Positions 15,576-23,911 are shown, counted from the stretch's first letter. The stretch is 32,859 nt of DNA from Gammaproteobacteria bacterium (GCA_020029535.1 JAIBJM010000024.1:1-32859); one strand, 5' to 3'. Made by a program: numbers and translations. The notes: generated by a model from the sequence alone, not told the origin.

Positions 15576-16305
15576 ATGCGGGCGCGGCCAGCGCCCGCAG
15601 CGGTGGCGGCGCCACCGCCAGCACATAGCGTTGATGCAGTTCCGGCAGACGCGTGAACACCGTGGTACGACCCTGCAATACGCTGTCGGCCAGCGCATTG
15701 GCCAGCACATCCACGGTCAGCTGGTGCAGCGCCGGCAGCGCCAGCGGCGCAAAACTCAGATGCCAGGGTTCGGGCTGCACGCCACCGCGATCGCGGTCGT
15801 AGGGCCAGAAAAACCCGAAGTCCGCGGCGGCATCGGTCAGCCAGGCTGCCAGTCGGGCAAATACTCCATCGCCGGCATATTCCTCCGGCAGCAGACGCGC
15901 CTGCTGTCCGGGCGCCAGCGCCGCGCGATCGATGACGTCGAAATCACTGCCCCAGTGATGGCGGCTGGCGCCCGGCAGCGCCGACCACTGCAGAATGGCG
16001 TCGACGATGTCGCCTTCGCTCATGCCGGCCACATCCAATGGCGCGCCGCTGCGATCCAGCAGCGCGCGTTGGCCGGTGAATTTTTCATTCCAGATCGTCA
16101 GCTGCTGTTCGAAGCTGCGGAAGGCTGAGACCGGCACCAGATCGATGCCGGCTGCAGCGGCCGCTTCCCGCATGGCCTGCATGGCCCGCATGGCTGCCGG
16201 ATGCAGCAGGCAGGGTGGCGCCTGCGATTCTTCGACATGGCTGCGAATCTGTCCGGTCAGCGCGGGGATATCCAAGGGTGTGGCAATGGCGGCTGCAGCG
16301 GGCAT
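15550..16305 (-). CDS. M15-family (LAS) D-Ala-D-Ala carboxypeptidase-like metallopeptidase
   Basis: This 251-aa protein shows the LAS zinc-peptidase pattern: VSAFRSFEQQ (59-68), SRHHWGSDFD (114-123; ligands His116 and Asp123) and EPWHLSF (catalytic Glu179, ligand His182). Such enzymes trim peptidoglycan stem peptides or act as D,D-dipeptidases. No signal peptide is visible, so it either acts in the cytoplasm (for example in wall recycling) or is exported by an unrecognised route. ATG 16305 is preferred: a -10-like TAGAAT (16319-16314) lies 8 nt upstream on the minus strand, though there is no Shine-Dalgarno. An in-frame ATG at 16344 would collide with the start of the divergent EAL gene. Confidence 0.85.
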   Translation of the reverse strand: MPAAAAIATPLDIPALTGQIRSHVEESQAPPCLLHPAAMRAMQAMREAAAAAGIDLVPVSAFRSFEQQLTIWNEKFTGQRALLDRSGAPLDVAGMSEGDIVDAILQWSALPGASRHHWGSDFDVIDRAALAPGQQARLLPEEYAGDGVFARLAAWLTDAAADFGFFWPYDRDRGGVQPEPWHLSFAPLALPALHQLTVDVLANALADSVLQGRTTVFTRLPELHQRYVLAVAPPPLRALAAPAFNPASRPS

Positions 16306-16343
16306 CGGGCATGATTCTACAGCCGTCGTCGCAGGAGATCGCA

Positions 16344-18410
16344 TTGCAGTTGAGGCGCGTACTCAAGAAGCCTGGTCATCTGGTGCTGGTTTCGATGGCG
16401 GCGGGAACCGTCGGCTGGGCGCTGTGCATTGTCGCCACGTTGCCGATGCGGCCGTCACGCCTGATTGTGGGATTGATGGTGGTGGCGGTGGTGACGTTTC
16501 TGCTGGCCGGCTACCGCGCCTGGCGGCATGCGCATGAAGTGCACGAGGATGCGCGCGAGCTGATCGAAGCGGCCGAACGCATCAGCCGCGGCGATTTCAC
16601 GCAGGGACTCAGCGGCCAGCGCAGCGACCAGTACGGCAAGATCCAGCAGGCCTTCGAGCGCATGCGCGTGGCGCTGCGCCAGACCACCTTCAGCCGCAAT
16701 TATCTGCATGGCGTGCTCAACAGCATGAGCGATGCGGTGTTCGTGACCACGCCGGCCGGACAGATCCGCATTGCCAACGACGCGGCGCAGCGGCTGACCG
16801 GCTGCAGCGAGGCCGAGCTGCTGGGCACCACGGTGGATTCACTGCTGGAGCAGAGTGAAGACGCCGACGTGTTGACGCTGGCGCGCGAGGCCGGCGAAGC
16901 CGTGTTGCGCACCCGGTCCGGACAGACCATTCCGGTATCTTTCGTGGCCTCCACCATTGCCACCGACGACGCGCAGTACGCCGGCGAAATCTACGTTGCG
17001 CGCGATATCACCGAACGCAAGCGTGCCGAGCGGCGCATCCGCTATCTGGCGCGCTATGACGCGCTGACCAAGATCCCGAATCGCATGCAGTTCCAGCACC
17101 TGCTGCAGCAGGCCATTGCGCGCGCGCGCCGCAGCGGCATGGGCGTGGTACTGCTGTACATCGACATGGATCGCTTCAAGGAGGTCAACGACACCTTCGG
17201 TCATGCCTCCGGCGACCGCGTGCTGGAAGTGCTGACTGAACGCCTGACGCGCGTGCTGCCCAGCGAAGCAGTGCTGGGCCGGCTGGCCGGCGACGAGTTT
17301 GCGCTGTTCATCGACGGTGTCAGCGCCGACAACGATGAAGCCACGGCGCAGATCTCGCCGTTGGCGCGCACCGTGCTCGATACGGCCGGCGCGGCCTTTC
17401 ACATCAATCAGCATGAAGTGTTCCTCACCGTCAGCATCGGCGTGGCGTTCTGCCCGCGCGATGCCGAGAATGTCATCGACCTGATCCGCAACGCGGACGC
17501 GGCGATGTATCACTCCAAGCAGAACGGTGGCAACACCTTCGCGCTGTACTCGCAGGAGATGAATGCGGCCGCGGTCGAACGTCTGATGCTGAAGAGCAAA
17601 CTGCGCCGCGCGGTGGAGCGCGACGAGTTCGTCGTGCACTACCAGCCCAAGGTGGATCTGCGCGACGGCCGCATCATCGGCGCCGAAGCGCTGCTGCGCT
17701 GGCGACTGCCCGGCCACGGCGACATCCCCCCCGCGCAGTTCATTCCGCTGGCCGAAGAGAACAATCTGATCGATGTCATTGGCGAATGGGTGCTGGAGCG
17801 CGTCTGCATCGACGTCAACATGCTGAAGCGTGCCGCCGGCAATCCGGGCCGCATCGCGCTGAACCTGTCGCTGAAGCAGCTGCGGCAGGCCAGCTTCATA
17901 TTCAAGTGCCGGTCGGTGTTCGAGCGGCACAATGTGCCGGTGCAGAGCCTGGAGCTGGAGATCACCGAGACCACGCTGATGGCCGATCCGCATCGCACCG
18001 TGCAGATGCTGCACCAGCTGGCCGCGATGGGGCTGCATCTGTCCATCGATGATTTCGGCACCGGCTATTCATCGCTGTCTGCGCTGCAGCAGTTTCCGAT
18101 CGGCACGCTGAAGATCGATCGCTCCTTCGTCAGCGACGTATCGGAAGACCCGGCGGATGCGACGCTGGTCTGTACCATCATCGACATGGGTCACGGTCTG
18201 GGCATGGAAGTGGTGGCCGAGGGTATCGAAACCACGGCCCAGATGGCCTTCCTGCGCGCCAATCGCTGCAATCACGGCCAGGGGCGGTTATTCGGTGAGC
18301 CGATGGGCGTCGAATCCCTGCGCAATCAACTGCAAATCCAGCAACAGACCGGAGAACCGGCCTACGCCGCGCTGATTGCGGCCGGCGTCACGCTCAGCGC
18401 TTCAGCCTGA
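16344..18410 (+). CDS. Membrane HAMP-PAS-GGDEF-EAL cyclic-di-GMP enzyme
   Basis: The 688-aa protein has two membrane helices (about 12-34 and 39-59), a HAMP-like linker (60-115), a PAS domain (about 125-240, LNSMSDAVFVTTPAGQI and ARDITERKRAE), GGDEF (about 250-410) and EAL (about 425-675). The GGDEF motif reads AGDEF and has no RxxD inhibitory site, yet the DMDRFKEVND and GHASGD elements are intact. The EAL part keeps EALLRW, NLS, EITE, DDFGTGYSSL, KIDRSFV and VAEGIET, so phosphodiesterase activity is likely; cyclase activity is possible. Start: TTG 16344 with AGGAG 6 nt upstream is far better than the in-frame ATG at 16311, which has none. It is followed by the GGDEF gene after 16 nt. Confidence 0.92.
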   Translation: MQLRRVLKKPGHLVLVSMAAGTVGWALCIVATLPMRPSRLIVGLMVVAVVTFLLAGYRAWRHAHEVHEDARELIEAAERISRGDFTQGLSGQRSDQYGKIQQAFERMRVALRQTTFSRNYLHGVLNSMSDAVFVTTPAGQIRIANDAAQRLTGCSEAELLGTTVDSLLEQSEDADVLTLAREAGEAVLRTRSGQTIPVSFVASTIATDDAQYAGEIYVARDITERKRAERRIRYLARYDALTKIPNRMQFQHLLQQAIARARRSGMGVVLLYIDMDRFKEVNDTFGHASGDRVLEVLTERLTRVLPSEAVLGRLAGDEFALFIDGVSADNDEATAQISPLARTVLDTAGAAFHINQHEVFLTVSIGVAFCPRDAENVIDLIRNADAAMYHSKQNGGNTFALYSQEMNAAAVERLMLKSKLRRAVERDEFVVHYQPKVDLRDGRIIGAEALLRWRLPGHGDIPPAQFIPLAEENNLIDVIGEWVLERVCIDVNMLKRAAGNPGRIALNLSLKQLRQASFIFKCRSVFERHNVPVQSLELEITETTLMADPHRTVQMLHQLAAMGLHLSIDDFGTGYSSLSALQQFPIGTLKIDRSFVSDVSEDPADATLVCTIIDMGHGLGMEVVAEGIETTAQMAFLRANRCNHGQGRLFGEPMGVESLRNQLQIQQQTGEPAYAALIAAGVTLSASA

Positions 18411-18426
18411 CGGGTAAGCTCGGCCC

Positions 18427-19461
18427 ATGCGCTACTACGAGGGCAGGGAGGAGTCAGCGGAGCTGCTGCGCATGCTGTTGCCGCTGATGTCCCGGCACGC
18501 GGCGACCTTCAATCCGCTGAGCTATGCGGTCTGGTACGAGTACGTCTCCGGCGCCAATCTCGCGCTCAAGTCAGCCGTTGACGAAATGACTGCCGGTGAG
18601 CGCCTGCTCAACGATGCCGACATCGAGCAGCTGTTCGACAAGCATGTGGCGCTGCGCGATATCGAGTCCTCGATACGCATGCGCGCGCAGATGCAGCAGG
18701 TCATCGAGCGCGTCAACACAGAGGCCAGCGCGGCGAGCATCGAGGTGACGCAGTACAGCCGCGGTCTCGATGAATACCACAAGCAGTTGTTGCGCGAGGA
18801 TCTGGACCGTAGCGCGATGACCGGCCTGGTGGAATCGCTGCGCGGCGACACCAACCGCATCCGTGGTCGCACCGGCGATATCCGGGAAAACCTGCAGGAC
18901 AGTACCCAGGAAGTGGTGCGGCTGCGTGAGCAGCTGGAGATGGCGCAGGGACTGGCGCTCACCGATCCGCTGACCGGACTGCTGAACCGGCGCGGCTTCG
19001 AGCGGCTGGCGAAGAAGATGCAGAAAGACGGCGCTGAGCGATGCAGCGCCCTGCTTTTCGATATCGATCACTTCAAGGCCATCAACGACCGGCACGGCCA
19101 CCTGCTCGGTGACCGCGTGCTGGCCACGGTGGCGCAGGTGATCCGCGATTGCGTCAGCGACAAGGGCAAGGTGGCGCGCATGGGCGGCGAGGAATTCGCC
19201 GTGGTGCTGCCGGGCGTGACGGCTTCGAACGCCGTGGATCTGGCCGAGCGCATCCGTACGTCGGTGGAGAAGAGCGACGTCCGCCGTCAGGACTGCGACC
19301 GCAACGAACCCATCGGCGGCGTCACGGTATCGGTGGGGGTTGCCGTGCGCGTCGATGGCGAGCAGTTCGTTGCATTGATGGAGCGGGCCGACCGCGCCAT
19401 GTACAAATCCAAGCAGGACGGCCGCAACCGCATCACGGTCTCGACGCGCAGCGACAATTGA
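18427..19461 (+). CDS. Diguanylate cyclase (GGDEF)
   Basis: The 344-aa soluble protein has an N-terminal helical sensor-like region (about residues 10-75, LLRMLLPLMSRHAATFNPLS and AVWYEYVSGAN) and a coiled-coil stretch (about 80-175) leading into a GGDEF domain (about 178-340). The domain has ALTDPLTGLLNRRG, FDIDHFKAIND, GHLLGDR and an intact GGEEF at 253-257, so it should make c-di-GMP from two GTP. No RxxD product-inhibition site precedes the motif. It follows the HAMP-PAS-GGDEF-EAL gene by 16 nt. A TAAGCT box ends 6 nt before its ATG and no Shine-Dalgarno is obvious, so it may also have its own leaderless transcript. The sensory input is unknown. Confidence 0.9.
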   Translation: MRYYEGREESAELLRMLLPLMSRHAATFNPLSYAVWYEYVSGANLALKSAVDEMTAGERLLNDADIEQLFDKHVALRDIESSIRMRAQMQQVIERVNTEASAASIEVTQYSRGLDEYHKQLLREDLDRSAMTGLVESLRGDTNRIRGRTGDIRENLQDSTQEVVRLREQLEMAQGLALTDPLTGLLNRRGFERLAKKMQKDGAERCSALLFDIDHFKAINDRHGHLLGDRVLATVAQVIRDCVSDKGKVARMGGEEFAVVLPGVTASNAVDLAERIRTSVEKSDVRRQDCDRNEPIGGVTVSVGVAVRVDGEQFVALMERADRAMYKSKQDGRNRITVSTRSDN

Positions 19462-19475
19462 GCCACTGCGCGTCG
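19442..19475. terminator. Inverted repeat between convergent GGDEF and SOD genes
   Basis: A perfect 10-bp stem (CGACGCGCAG / CTGCGCGTCG) with a 14-nt loop spans the GGDEF stop codon and the 21-bp gap to the convergent superoxide dismutase gene. A second 7-bp pair (CGACAAT 19452-19458 / ATTGTCG 19492-19498) overlaps it. There is no T tract, so it is at best a Rho-assisted or bidirectional end structure. Confidence 0.4.
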
Positions 19476-19482
19476 CGCCGCA

Positions 19483-20199
19483 TCAGCCGAGATTGTCGGC
19501 TGCGAAACCCCAGTTGATCAGCTTGTCGAGCACCGCATTGACGTAACTGGCGCGCAGATTCTGGTAGTCCAGATAGTAGGCGTGCTCCCAGACGTCGATG
19601 GTCAGCAGTGGTTTCTTGCCTGCGATCAGCGGCGAATCGGCATTGCCGGTCTTCATGACGGCCAGTTTCTGCCCGTCCAGCACCAGCCAGGCCCAGCCGC
19701 TGCCGAACTGCGTGGTCGCGGCCGTGGCCAGTTCCTTCTTGCAGTTGTCGACGCTGCCGAAGCTTTCCTCGATGCGCTGCTTCAGCGCGGCCGGCGGTGC
19801 GCCGCCGCCGTTCGGGCGCAGGCTGCGCCAATAGAAAGTGTGGTTCCAGGTCTGCGCGGCATTGTTGTAGATGCCAACCTGCTCTCCCTTGCCCTGCGTG
19901 CTGCGGATGATCTGCTCCAGCGATTGCGATGCCAGCGCGGAGCCGGCCACCGCCTTGTTCAGGTTGTCCAGATAGGTGCGGTGATGCTTGCCGTAGTGGA
20001 AGCCGATGGTGTTGGCCGAAATCACCGGCGCCAGCGCATTGTCGGCCCAGGGCAGTGACGGTAATGAAAACGGCGCCACTGCCGCAGCGGGCGCACCGGA
20101 CTGGGCACGAGTACCGGACGAGGTGGCCATCATGGCCACCGAGCCCATCAGCATGTCGCGGCGTGAAAAACCATCGTCGGAGTCGCTGTGCTGGCTCAT
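19483..20199 (-). CDS. sodB: Tat-exported iron superoxide dismutase
   Basis: The 238-aa protein belongs to the Fe/Mn superoxide dismutase family with an N-terminal twin-arginine signal ([17 protein letters not shown], residues 12-28, cleavage probably near TRA-QSG). Metal ligands are His68 (FHYGKHH), His120 (WNHTFYW), Asp202 and His206 (DVWEHAYY). [13 protein letters not shown] with Gln116 and the [15 protein letters not shown] stretch match the Fe type. It removes superoxide, here apparently in the periplasm after folding and metal loading in the cytoplasm. ATG 20199 is chosen because AAAGGAGA lies 8 nt upstream; an ATG 13 codons earlier has none. Periplasmic SODs are more often Cu/Zn enzymes, so the export signal is notable. 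Confidence 0.92.
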   Translation of the reverse strand: MSQHSDSDDGFSRRDMLMGSVAMMATSSGTRAQSGAPAAAVAPFSLPSLPWADNALAPVISANTIGFHYGKHHRTYLDNLNKAVAGSALASQSLEQIIRSTQGKGEQVGIYNNAAQTWNHTFYWRSLRPNGGGAPPAALKQRIEESFGSVDNCKKELATAATTQFGSGWAWLVLDGQKLAVMKTGNADSPLIAGKKPLLTIDVWEHAYYLDYQNLRASYVNAVLDKLINWGFAADNLG

Positions 20200-20219
20200 C
20201 TGAAATTCTCCTTTGTCAG

Positions 20220-20237
20220 TGTCGGATATCGCCGACA
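20220..20237. promoter_or_regulatory. Inverted repeat upstream of sodB
   Basis: TGTCGG and CCGACA arms (perfect, 6 bp) flank a 6-nt centre, 21-38 nt before the sodB ATG and just behind its Shine-Dalgarno. It may be an operator or a 5' UTR hairpin. I do not recognise it as a Fur, OxyR or SoxR site. Confidence 0.35.
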
Positions 20238-20248
20238 TGCTGCCGTGC

Positions 20249-20278
20249 TTGACCTGAATGAAGGCTCATGAGTAAAAC
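20249..20278 (+). promoter_or_regulatory. Candidate promoter of the PA2779/PA2778-like pair
   Basis: TTGACC (20249-20254; 5 of 6) and TAAAAC (20273-20278; 4 of 6) are separated by 18 nt. This predicts a 5' UTR of about 45 nt before the ATG at 20330. Confidence 0.5.
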
Positions 20279-20329
20279 ACTGCCGTGGCATCGAGCCGCA
20301 GCTTCTGAAACGAATTCAAGGATACGACA

Positions 20330-20737
20330 ATGCATCATAATCGCGCCTATCGGTTTGCCGTGTATGTTCTCTGCGCAATGAGCCTGACGCCGGCGCTGGC
20401 GCGCAGTGCCAGCGCTGCAATTCTTCCGACCGGCGTCGTGGTTGAGAGTTCGGAGCGCGCCGCGAATCTGGACCGCGTGCAGCAGGCGCTGTCGCGCGAG
20501 CAGGTGCGCGAGTCGCTGCTGAAGATGGGTGTGACGCCGCAGGCGGTGGATGAGCGTCTGGCCGGCCTCGGCAATGCCGAGCTGGCCTCGCTGGCCGATC
20601 GCGTCGAGCAGGCGCCGGCGGGCGGCGATGTGCTGGCCGTGATCGGCGTGGCCTTCATCGTGTTGTTGATACTGGAGCTGGCGGGGGTCATCGACATGTT
20701 CAAGTCCATCGGCCCGGTCAGCACGGGCAGTCGCTGA
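20330..20737 (+). CDS. PA2779-family small membrane protein
   Basis: This 135-aa protein has a signal-peptide-like N-terminus (about residues 8-29, ending ALARSASAA), a central helical part (ANLDRVQQALSREQVRESLLKMGVTPQAVDERLAGL, seen in shorter pieces at about 45-82) and a C-terminal membrane helix (about 103-122, VIGVAFIVLLILELAG). It matches the family named after Pseudomonas aeruginosa PA2779, whose function is undescribed. AAGGA lies 8 nt before the ATG. The gene is followed after 11 nt by a C39-like cysteine peptidase lipoprotein, the same pairing as PA2779-PA2778, so the small protein may be the peptidase's partner or substrate. Confidence 0.8.
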   Translation: MHHNRAYRFAVYVLCAMSLTPALARSASAAILPTGVVVESSERAANLDRVQQALSREQVRESLLKMGVTPQAVDERLAGLGNAELASLADRVEQAPAGGDVLAVIGVAFIVLLILELAGVIDMFKSIGPVSTGSR

Positions 20738-20748
20738 AGCCGGCGGAT

Positions 20749-21684
20749 TTGCGCTGGCATCGGTACAGCGCGGCGGCTCTGGCCGCCGCGCTGCTTTCCG
20801 GCGGTTGTGTTTCCGTTCCGACCGCCGATGTTGCAGCGGTGGCGCCGCTGACGGCGACGCCGTTCTTCCCACAGGAAATCCATCAATGCGGTCCGGCCGC
20901 GCTGGCCACCGTGCTGGTGGCCGATGGCGTCAGCGTCACGCCCGAGCAGCTGGCCGAGCGCGTCTACCTCCCTGATCGCGAAGGCAGTTTGCAGGTGGAA
21001 TTGCTGGCCGCCACGCGCCGCCTGGGTCGTGTGCCCTATCGCGTGGCGCCGCGGCTCGATTCCATTGCCGCGGAGTTGAAGGCCGGCCGGCCGGTGCTGG
21101 TGCTGCAGAATCTGGCGTTGCCACGCTGGCCGCGCTGGCATTACGCCGTGGTGATCGGCATCGACTCGCGCCACGTCACGCTGCGCTCCGGCCGCAATGC
21201 CGAACAGAAGATGAGTCTGAGCCGCTTCGAGCGCAGCTGGCGTTACGCCGATCGCTGGGGATTCGTGGCGCTGTCGCCCGGCAGCTGGCCCGGCGAGCCC
21301 GAGGCGCGGCGCTGGCTGGATACCTTTGCCGCGCTGGAACAGACCGGCGATCTCTCCAGTGCGCGCCGCGGCTATCAGCAGGCCATCGAACGCTGGCCCG
21401 ACGACAGCCGCTTCTGGTTTGCACTGGGCAACGTGCACTATCAATCGCAGGCGCTGGCTTCTGCCACCGCGGCTTACCGGCGCGCCACCGCACTGCAGCC
21501 CACGTTTGCCGCTGCCTGGAACAATCTGGCGCAGGTGCTGGGAGAGCAGGGATGTGGAAGCGAGGCGCGGGAAGCGTTGCGGAATGCCAGAGCGAATTCC
21601 GATGCGGGTCTGTTGCCTGCCATCGTGGAAACCGGCAAGACCCTGCCGGCAGATGACGCCCCCGGCTGTCTCGCGCTGCGATAG
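20749..21684 (+). CDS. PA2778-family C39-like cysteine peptidase lipoprotein with TPR repeats
   Basis: The 311-aa protein has a lipoprotein signal ending in LLSGGC (acylated Cys20). A papain-like C39 domain follows (about 35-175) with the nucleophile in HQCGPAAL (Cys47) and the histidine in RWHYAVVIGID (His131), then LRSG. Residues about 180-290 form TPR-like helices (TFAALEQTGDLSSARRGYQQ, FWFALGNVHYQ, AAWNNLAQVLG). The start is TTG 20749; there is only a weak GGCGGA before it, but no better codon precedes the signal peptide. It probably cuts a double-glycine-like or other target on the periplasmic side, possibly the product of the preceding gene; no substrate is known to me. Confidence 0.83.
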   Translation: MRWHRYSAAALAAALLSGGCVSVPTADVAAVAPLTATPFFPQEIHQCGPAALATVLVADGVSVTPEQLAERVYLPDREGSLQVELLAATRRLGRVPYRVAPRLDSIAAELKAGRPVLVLQNLALPRWPRWHYAVVIGIDSRHVTLRSGRNAEQKMSLSRFERSWRYADRWGFVALSPGSWPGEPEARRWLDTFAALEQTGDLSSARRGYQQAIERWPDDSRFWFALGNVHYQSQALASATAAYRRATALQPTFAAAWNNLAQVLGEQGCGSEAREALRNARANSDAGLLPAIVETGKTLPADDAPGCLALR

Positions 21685-21711
21685 GTCAACGCCCGTGGGC
21701 AGCGTCCTGTT

Positions 21712-23001
21712 TCACAGCGGGCGTCCGACTTCGACTGAATACTGCGGCGGCGCCTGATTGAGCCGGTTCAGATAATTGCGTCGTTCGTCGTGGCTCAGCA
21801 TGCGCCAGTCCACCTTGGTGTTGCAGGTGTTGCGCAGCTCGGCGTCGCTGACGCGCACCAAGCGGTCACCCGATGCCTGCCAGTCGCGCGCGAGACATGA
21901 AGTGCGGCCGGCTTGCAGCAGTTCGACTACGGCTGCGGCGATGGCCTCACTGCGCGGCAGCTCGTTGTGCTCGCAGCTCGCGTAGTAGTTGGTCGCGCCG
22001 CTCAATGTGGCGCACACCGTCGGCACGGTGCCGTCGCCGTCCGAGCTGATGCGGTACTCGAAGCCTTCCGGTCTGCTGGCCAGTCCGGTGACGGTGCGCT
22101 GGCCGGTGCCGGCAATGCAGTGAAAGCGCGCATCGGCGTCCGCCAGTGCGCGCTGCAAACCGCTGGCCGCCTGCAGCTGCTGCGCATCGGGGCGCGGTTC
22201 GGTGGCCGGCCATGCCGCGGCATCGAACAGGTCGATGTCGCCGAGCACACCAGTCGCGGGCAGCATCTCGTAAATGCTTGGAAATCCATTGAATATCTGT
22301 TGCGCCAGCAGCTCGGCGCTGTGCAGCGGGTCGATGGCGGCGAGCCGTCGCACGGTGGGGTAGGTGCCACGCAGCGCCTGCACCACGCCCAGCGTGCCGT
22401 GATGCGGAGCGCCCAGCGTGATCAGCCGCTGCAGCGGCAGCGAGGCATCGGCCGCCAGTGCCGCACGCGCCAGCAATCCGCCCATGCTGTGTGCCACCAC
22501 GGCCACCGGCGTGTTGAATTCGCGGATACGCTGCGCCAGCGCCGCGCCCGAGTCGCGCAGGCTGTGCCGCCAGTCGTAATCCCACAGCGTCACGGCGAAG
22601 CCGGCGACACGCAGCCGCAGCTGCAACGCGAGATATGAATAGCTGATGCCACCCAGTGTGCGGAGCCGGACCGGCGCATCCAGCCGCAGCTCCAGCAGCC
22701 GGCCGTGACTGATGTCCACGGCGTCCACCCACAGCAGGTCGTGTGGCCACGGCGCGTCGCGCGCAATGCCCAGCTGTGTGCCCATGATGCCGGGGATCAC
22801 CAGCACCTGACCACGCGGCGCGCTGTTCGGCATCGCGGCGGCTGCGCGTGCCAGCGGCGCCAGCAGCCGGTATTCGTCTTCACCGAGATACAGCGCCAGC
22901 TCGCGTTGATGCGCGCCGCTGGCCAGTCCGGCGATCAGCTCGTCATCGCTCCGTCGTGCGCGGTCGTAGCCCGAGAGATTGGCCGGCTCATCGCCGCTCA
23001 T
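21712..23001 (-). CDS. LCAT/lipase-like alpha/beta hydrolase
   Basis: The 429-aa hydrolase shows a lecithin:cholesterol-acyltransferase-like layout: VIPGIMGTQLG (68-78), a WDYDWRHS segment (140-147), the nucleophile elbow AHSMGG (Ser172), then SSDGDGTVP with the likely catalytic Asp and SCEHNELP with the likely His. Such enzymes are lipases, phospholipases or acyltransferases. No export signal is visible at the chosen start, which suggests a cytoplasmic enzyme. The ATG at 23001 overlaps the oxyR stop by 4 nt (ATGA); the longer open frame upstream is only oxyR read in another frame. Expression therefore depends on oxyR transcription. The substrate is unknown. Confidence 0.82.
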   Translation of the reverse strand: MSGDEPANLSGYDRARRSDDELIAGLASGAHQRELALYLGEDEYRLLAPLARAAAAMPNSAPRGQVLVIPGIMGTQLGIARDAPWPHDLLWVDAVDISHGRLLELRLDAPVRLRTLGGISYSYLALQLRLRVAGFAVTLWDYDWRHSLRDSGAALAQRIREFNTPVAVVAHSMGGLLARAALAADASLPLQRLITLGAPHHGTLGVVQALRGTYPTVRRLAAIDPLHSAELLAQQIFNGFPSIYEMLPATGVLGDIDLFDAAAWPATEPRPDAQQLQAASGLQRALADADARFHCIAGTGQRTVTGLASRPEGFEYRISSDGDGTVPTVCATLSGATNYYASCEHNELPRSEAIAAAVVELLQAGRTSCLARDWQASGDRLVRVSDAELRNTCNTKVDWRMLSHDERRNYLNRLNQAPPQYSVEVGRPL

Positions 23002-23909
23002 GCGCGTTCGCCGGGGCCGGCATGCCTGATCAGCAACTCGCACACGGCTTCGATGGCCGGCACGCGCGCGCTGCTCTTGCGCCACACGGCGCCGATCTGC
23101 CGTGTCGGCGTCGGTCGCACCAGCGGCACCAGCTTCACGCCGCGCGCATTGCCATAGGCGCCCTGTGTGGCCAGCAATGGCAGCAGCGTGATGCCGGCGC
23201 CGGTGGCCACCATTTGCCGCAGCGTCTCGATGCTGGTGGCGCGGAAGTCCTGCCGTTCCTGCACATCGCTGCGCGAACACACGGCCAGCGCCTGATCGCG
23301 CAGGCAGTGACCATCTTCCAGCAGCAGCAGCGTTTCTCCATCGAGATCGGCAATGCGCGCCTGTTCCTGCGCCGCCAGACGATGCGATTCGGGCACCGCC
23401 AGCACGAAGGCCTCGGCAAACAGCTTGCGCGTCACCAGCCCTTCCTCATCGATGGGCAGCGCGAGGATGCCCACATCGACATCGCCGTTGTGCAGCTTCT
23501 CCAGCATCGGGCCGGTCTGGTATTCGTACAGCATCAGATCCAGCCGCGGCAGCGCCTTGCGGATCTTCATCGCCACCTGCGGCAGCAGGTAGGGACCGAT
23601 GGTAGGCAGCAGGGCCACGCGCAGCCGCCCGGCCAGCGGATCGCGCCAGGCGTGCGACAGCGAGACGATTTCATCGCCGGCCTCCAGCATGCGCCGCGCG
23701 CGTGCCACGATGGCCTCGCCAGCCTCGGTGAGCGCAATGTGCCTGGGCTGCCGCTCGATCAGCTGCACGCCGAGATATTCCTCCAGCTTGCGCAGCTGCG
23801 CCGACAGCGTCGGCTGGCTGACGAAGCAGGCCGCCGCGGCACGGCCGAAGTGACGCGTGTCGGCCAGTGTCACCAGATAGCGCAGGTCCTTGAGCTTGAG
23901 GTCCGCCAT
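22998..23909 (-). CDS. oxyR: OxyR peroxide-sensing LysR-type regulator
   Basis: The 303-aa protein has an N-terminal LysR helix-turn-helix (about residues 5-65, LRYLVTLADTRHFGRAA and SQPTLSAQLRKLEE) and an effector domain with LLLEDGHCLRDQALAVC. Cys202 and Cys211 are nine residues apart, matching the Cys199/Cys208 pair of E. coli OxyR, so peroxide sensing by disulfide formation is expected. RATSIETLRQMVATGAGITLLP is also conserved. The ATG at 23909 lies 2 nt past the stop of the ATPase gene. oxyR usually sits beside ahpC, katG or recG; here it lies between an ATPase and a lipase gene, and no catalase or peroxiredoxin gene is in view. Confidence 0.92.
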   Translation of the reverse strand: MADLKLKDLRYLVTLADTRHFGRAAAACFVSQPTLSAQLRKLEEYLGVQLIERQPRHIALTEAGEAIVARARRMLEAGDEIVSLSHAWRDPLAGRLRVALLPTIGPYLLPQVAMKIRKALPRLDLMLYEYQTGPMLEKLHNGDVDVGILALPIDEEGLVTRKLFAEAFVLAVPESHRLAAQEQARIADLDGETLLLLEDGHCLRDQALAVCSRSDVQERQDFRATSIETLRQMVATGAGITLLPLLATQGAYGNARGVKLVPLVRPTPTRQIGAVWRKSSARVPAIEAVCELLIRHAGPGERA

Positions 23910-23911
23910 CG

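Noticed and set aside
23002-23280. Longer N-terminus for the lipase
   Set aside because: The extra residues are oxyR read in another frame; the ATGA overlap at 22998-23001 gives a natural coupled start.
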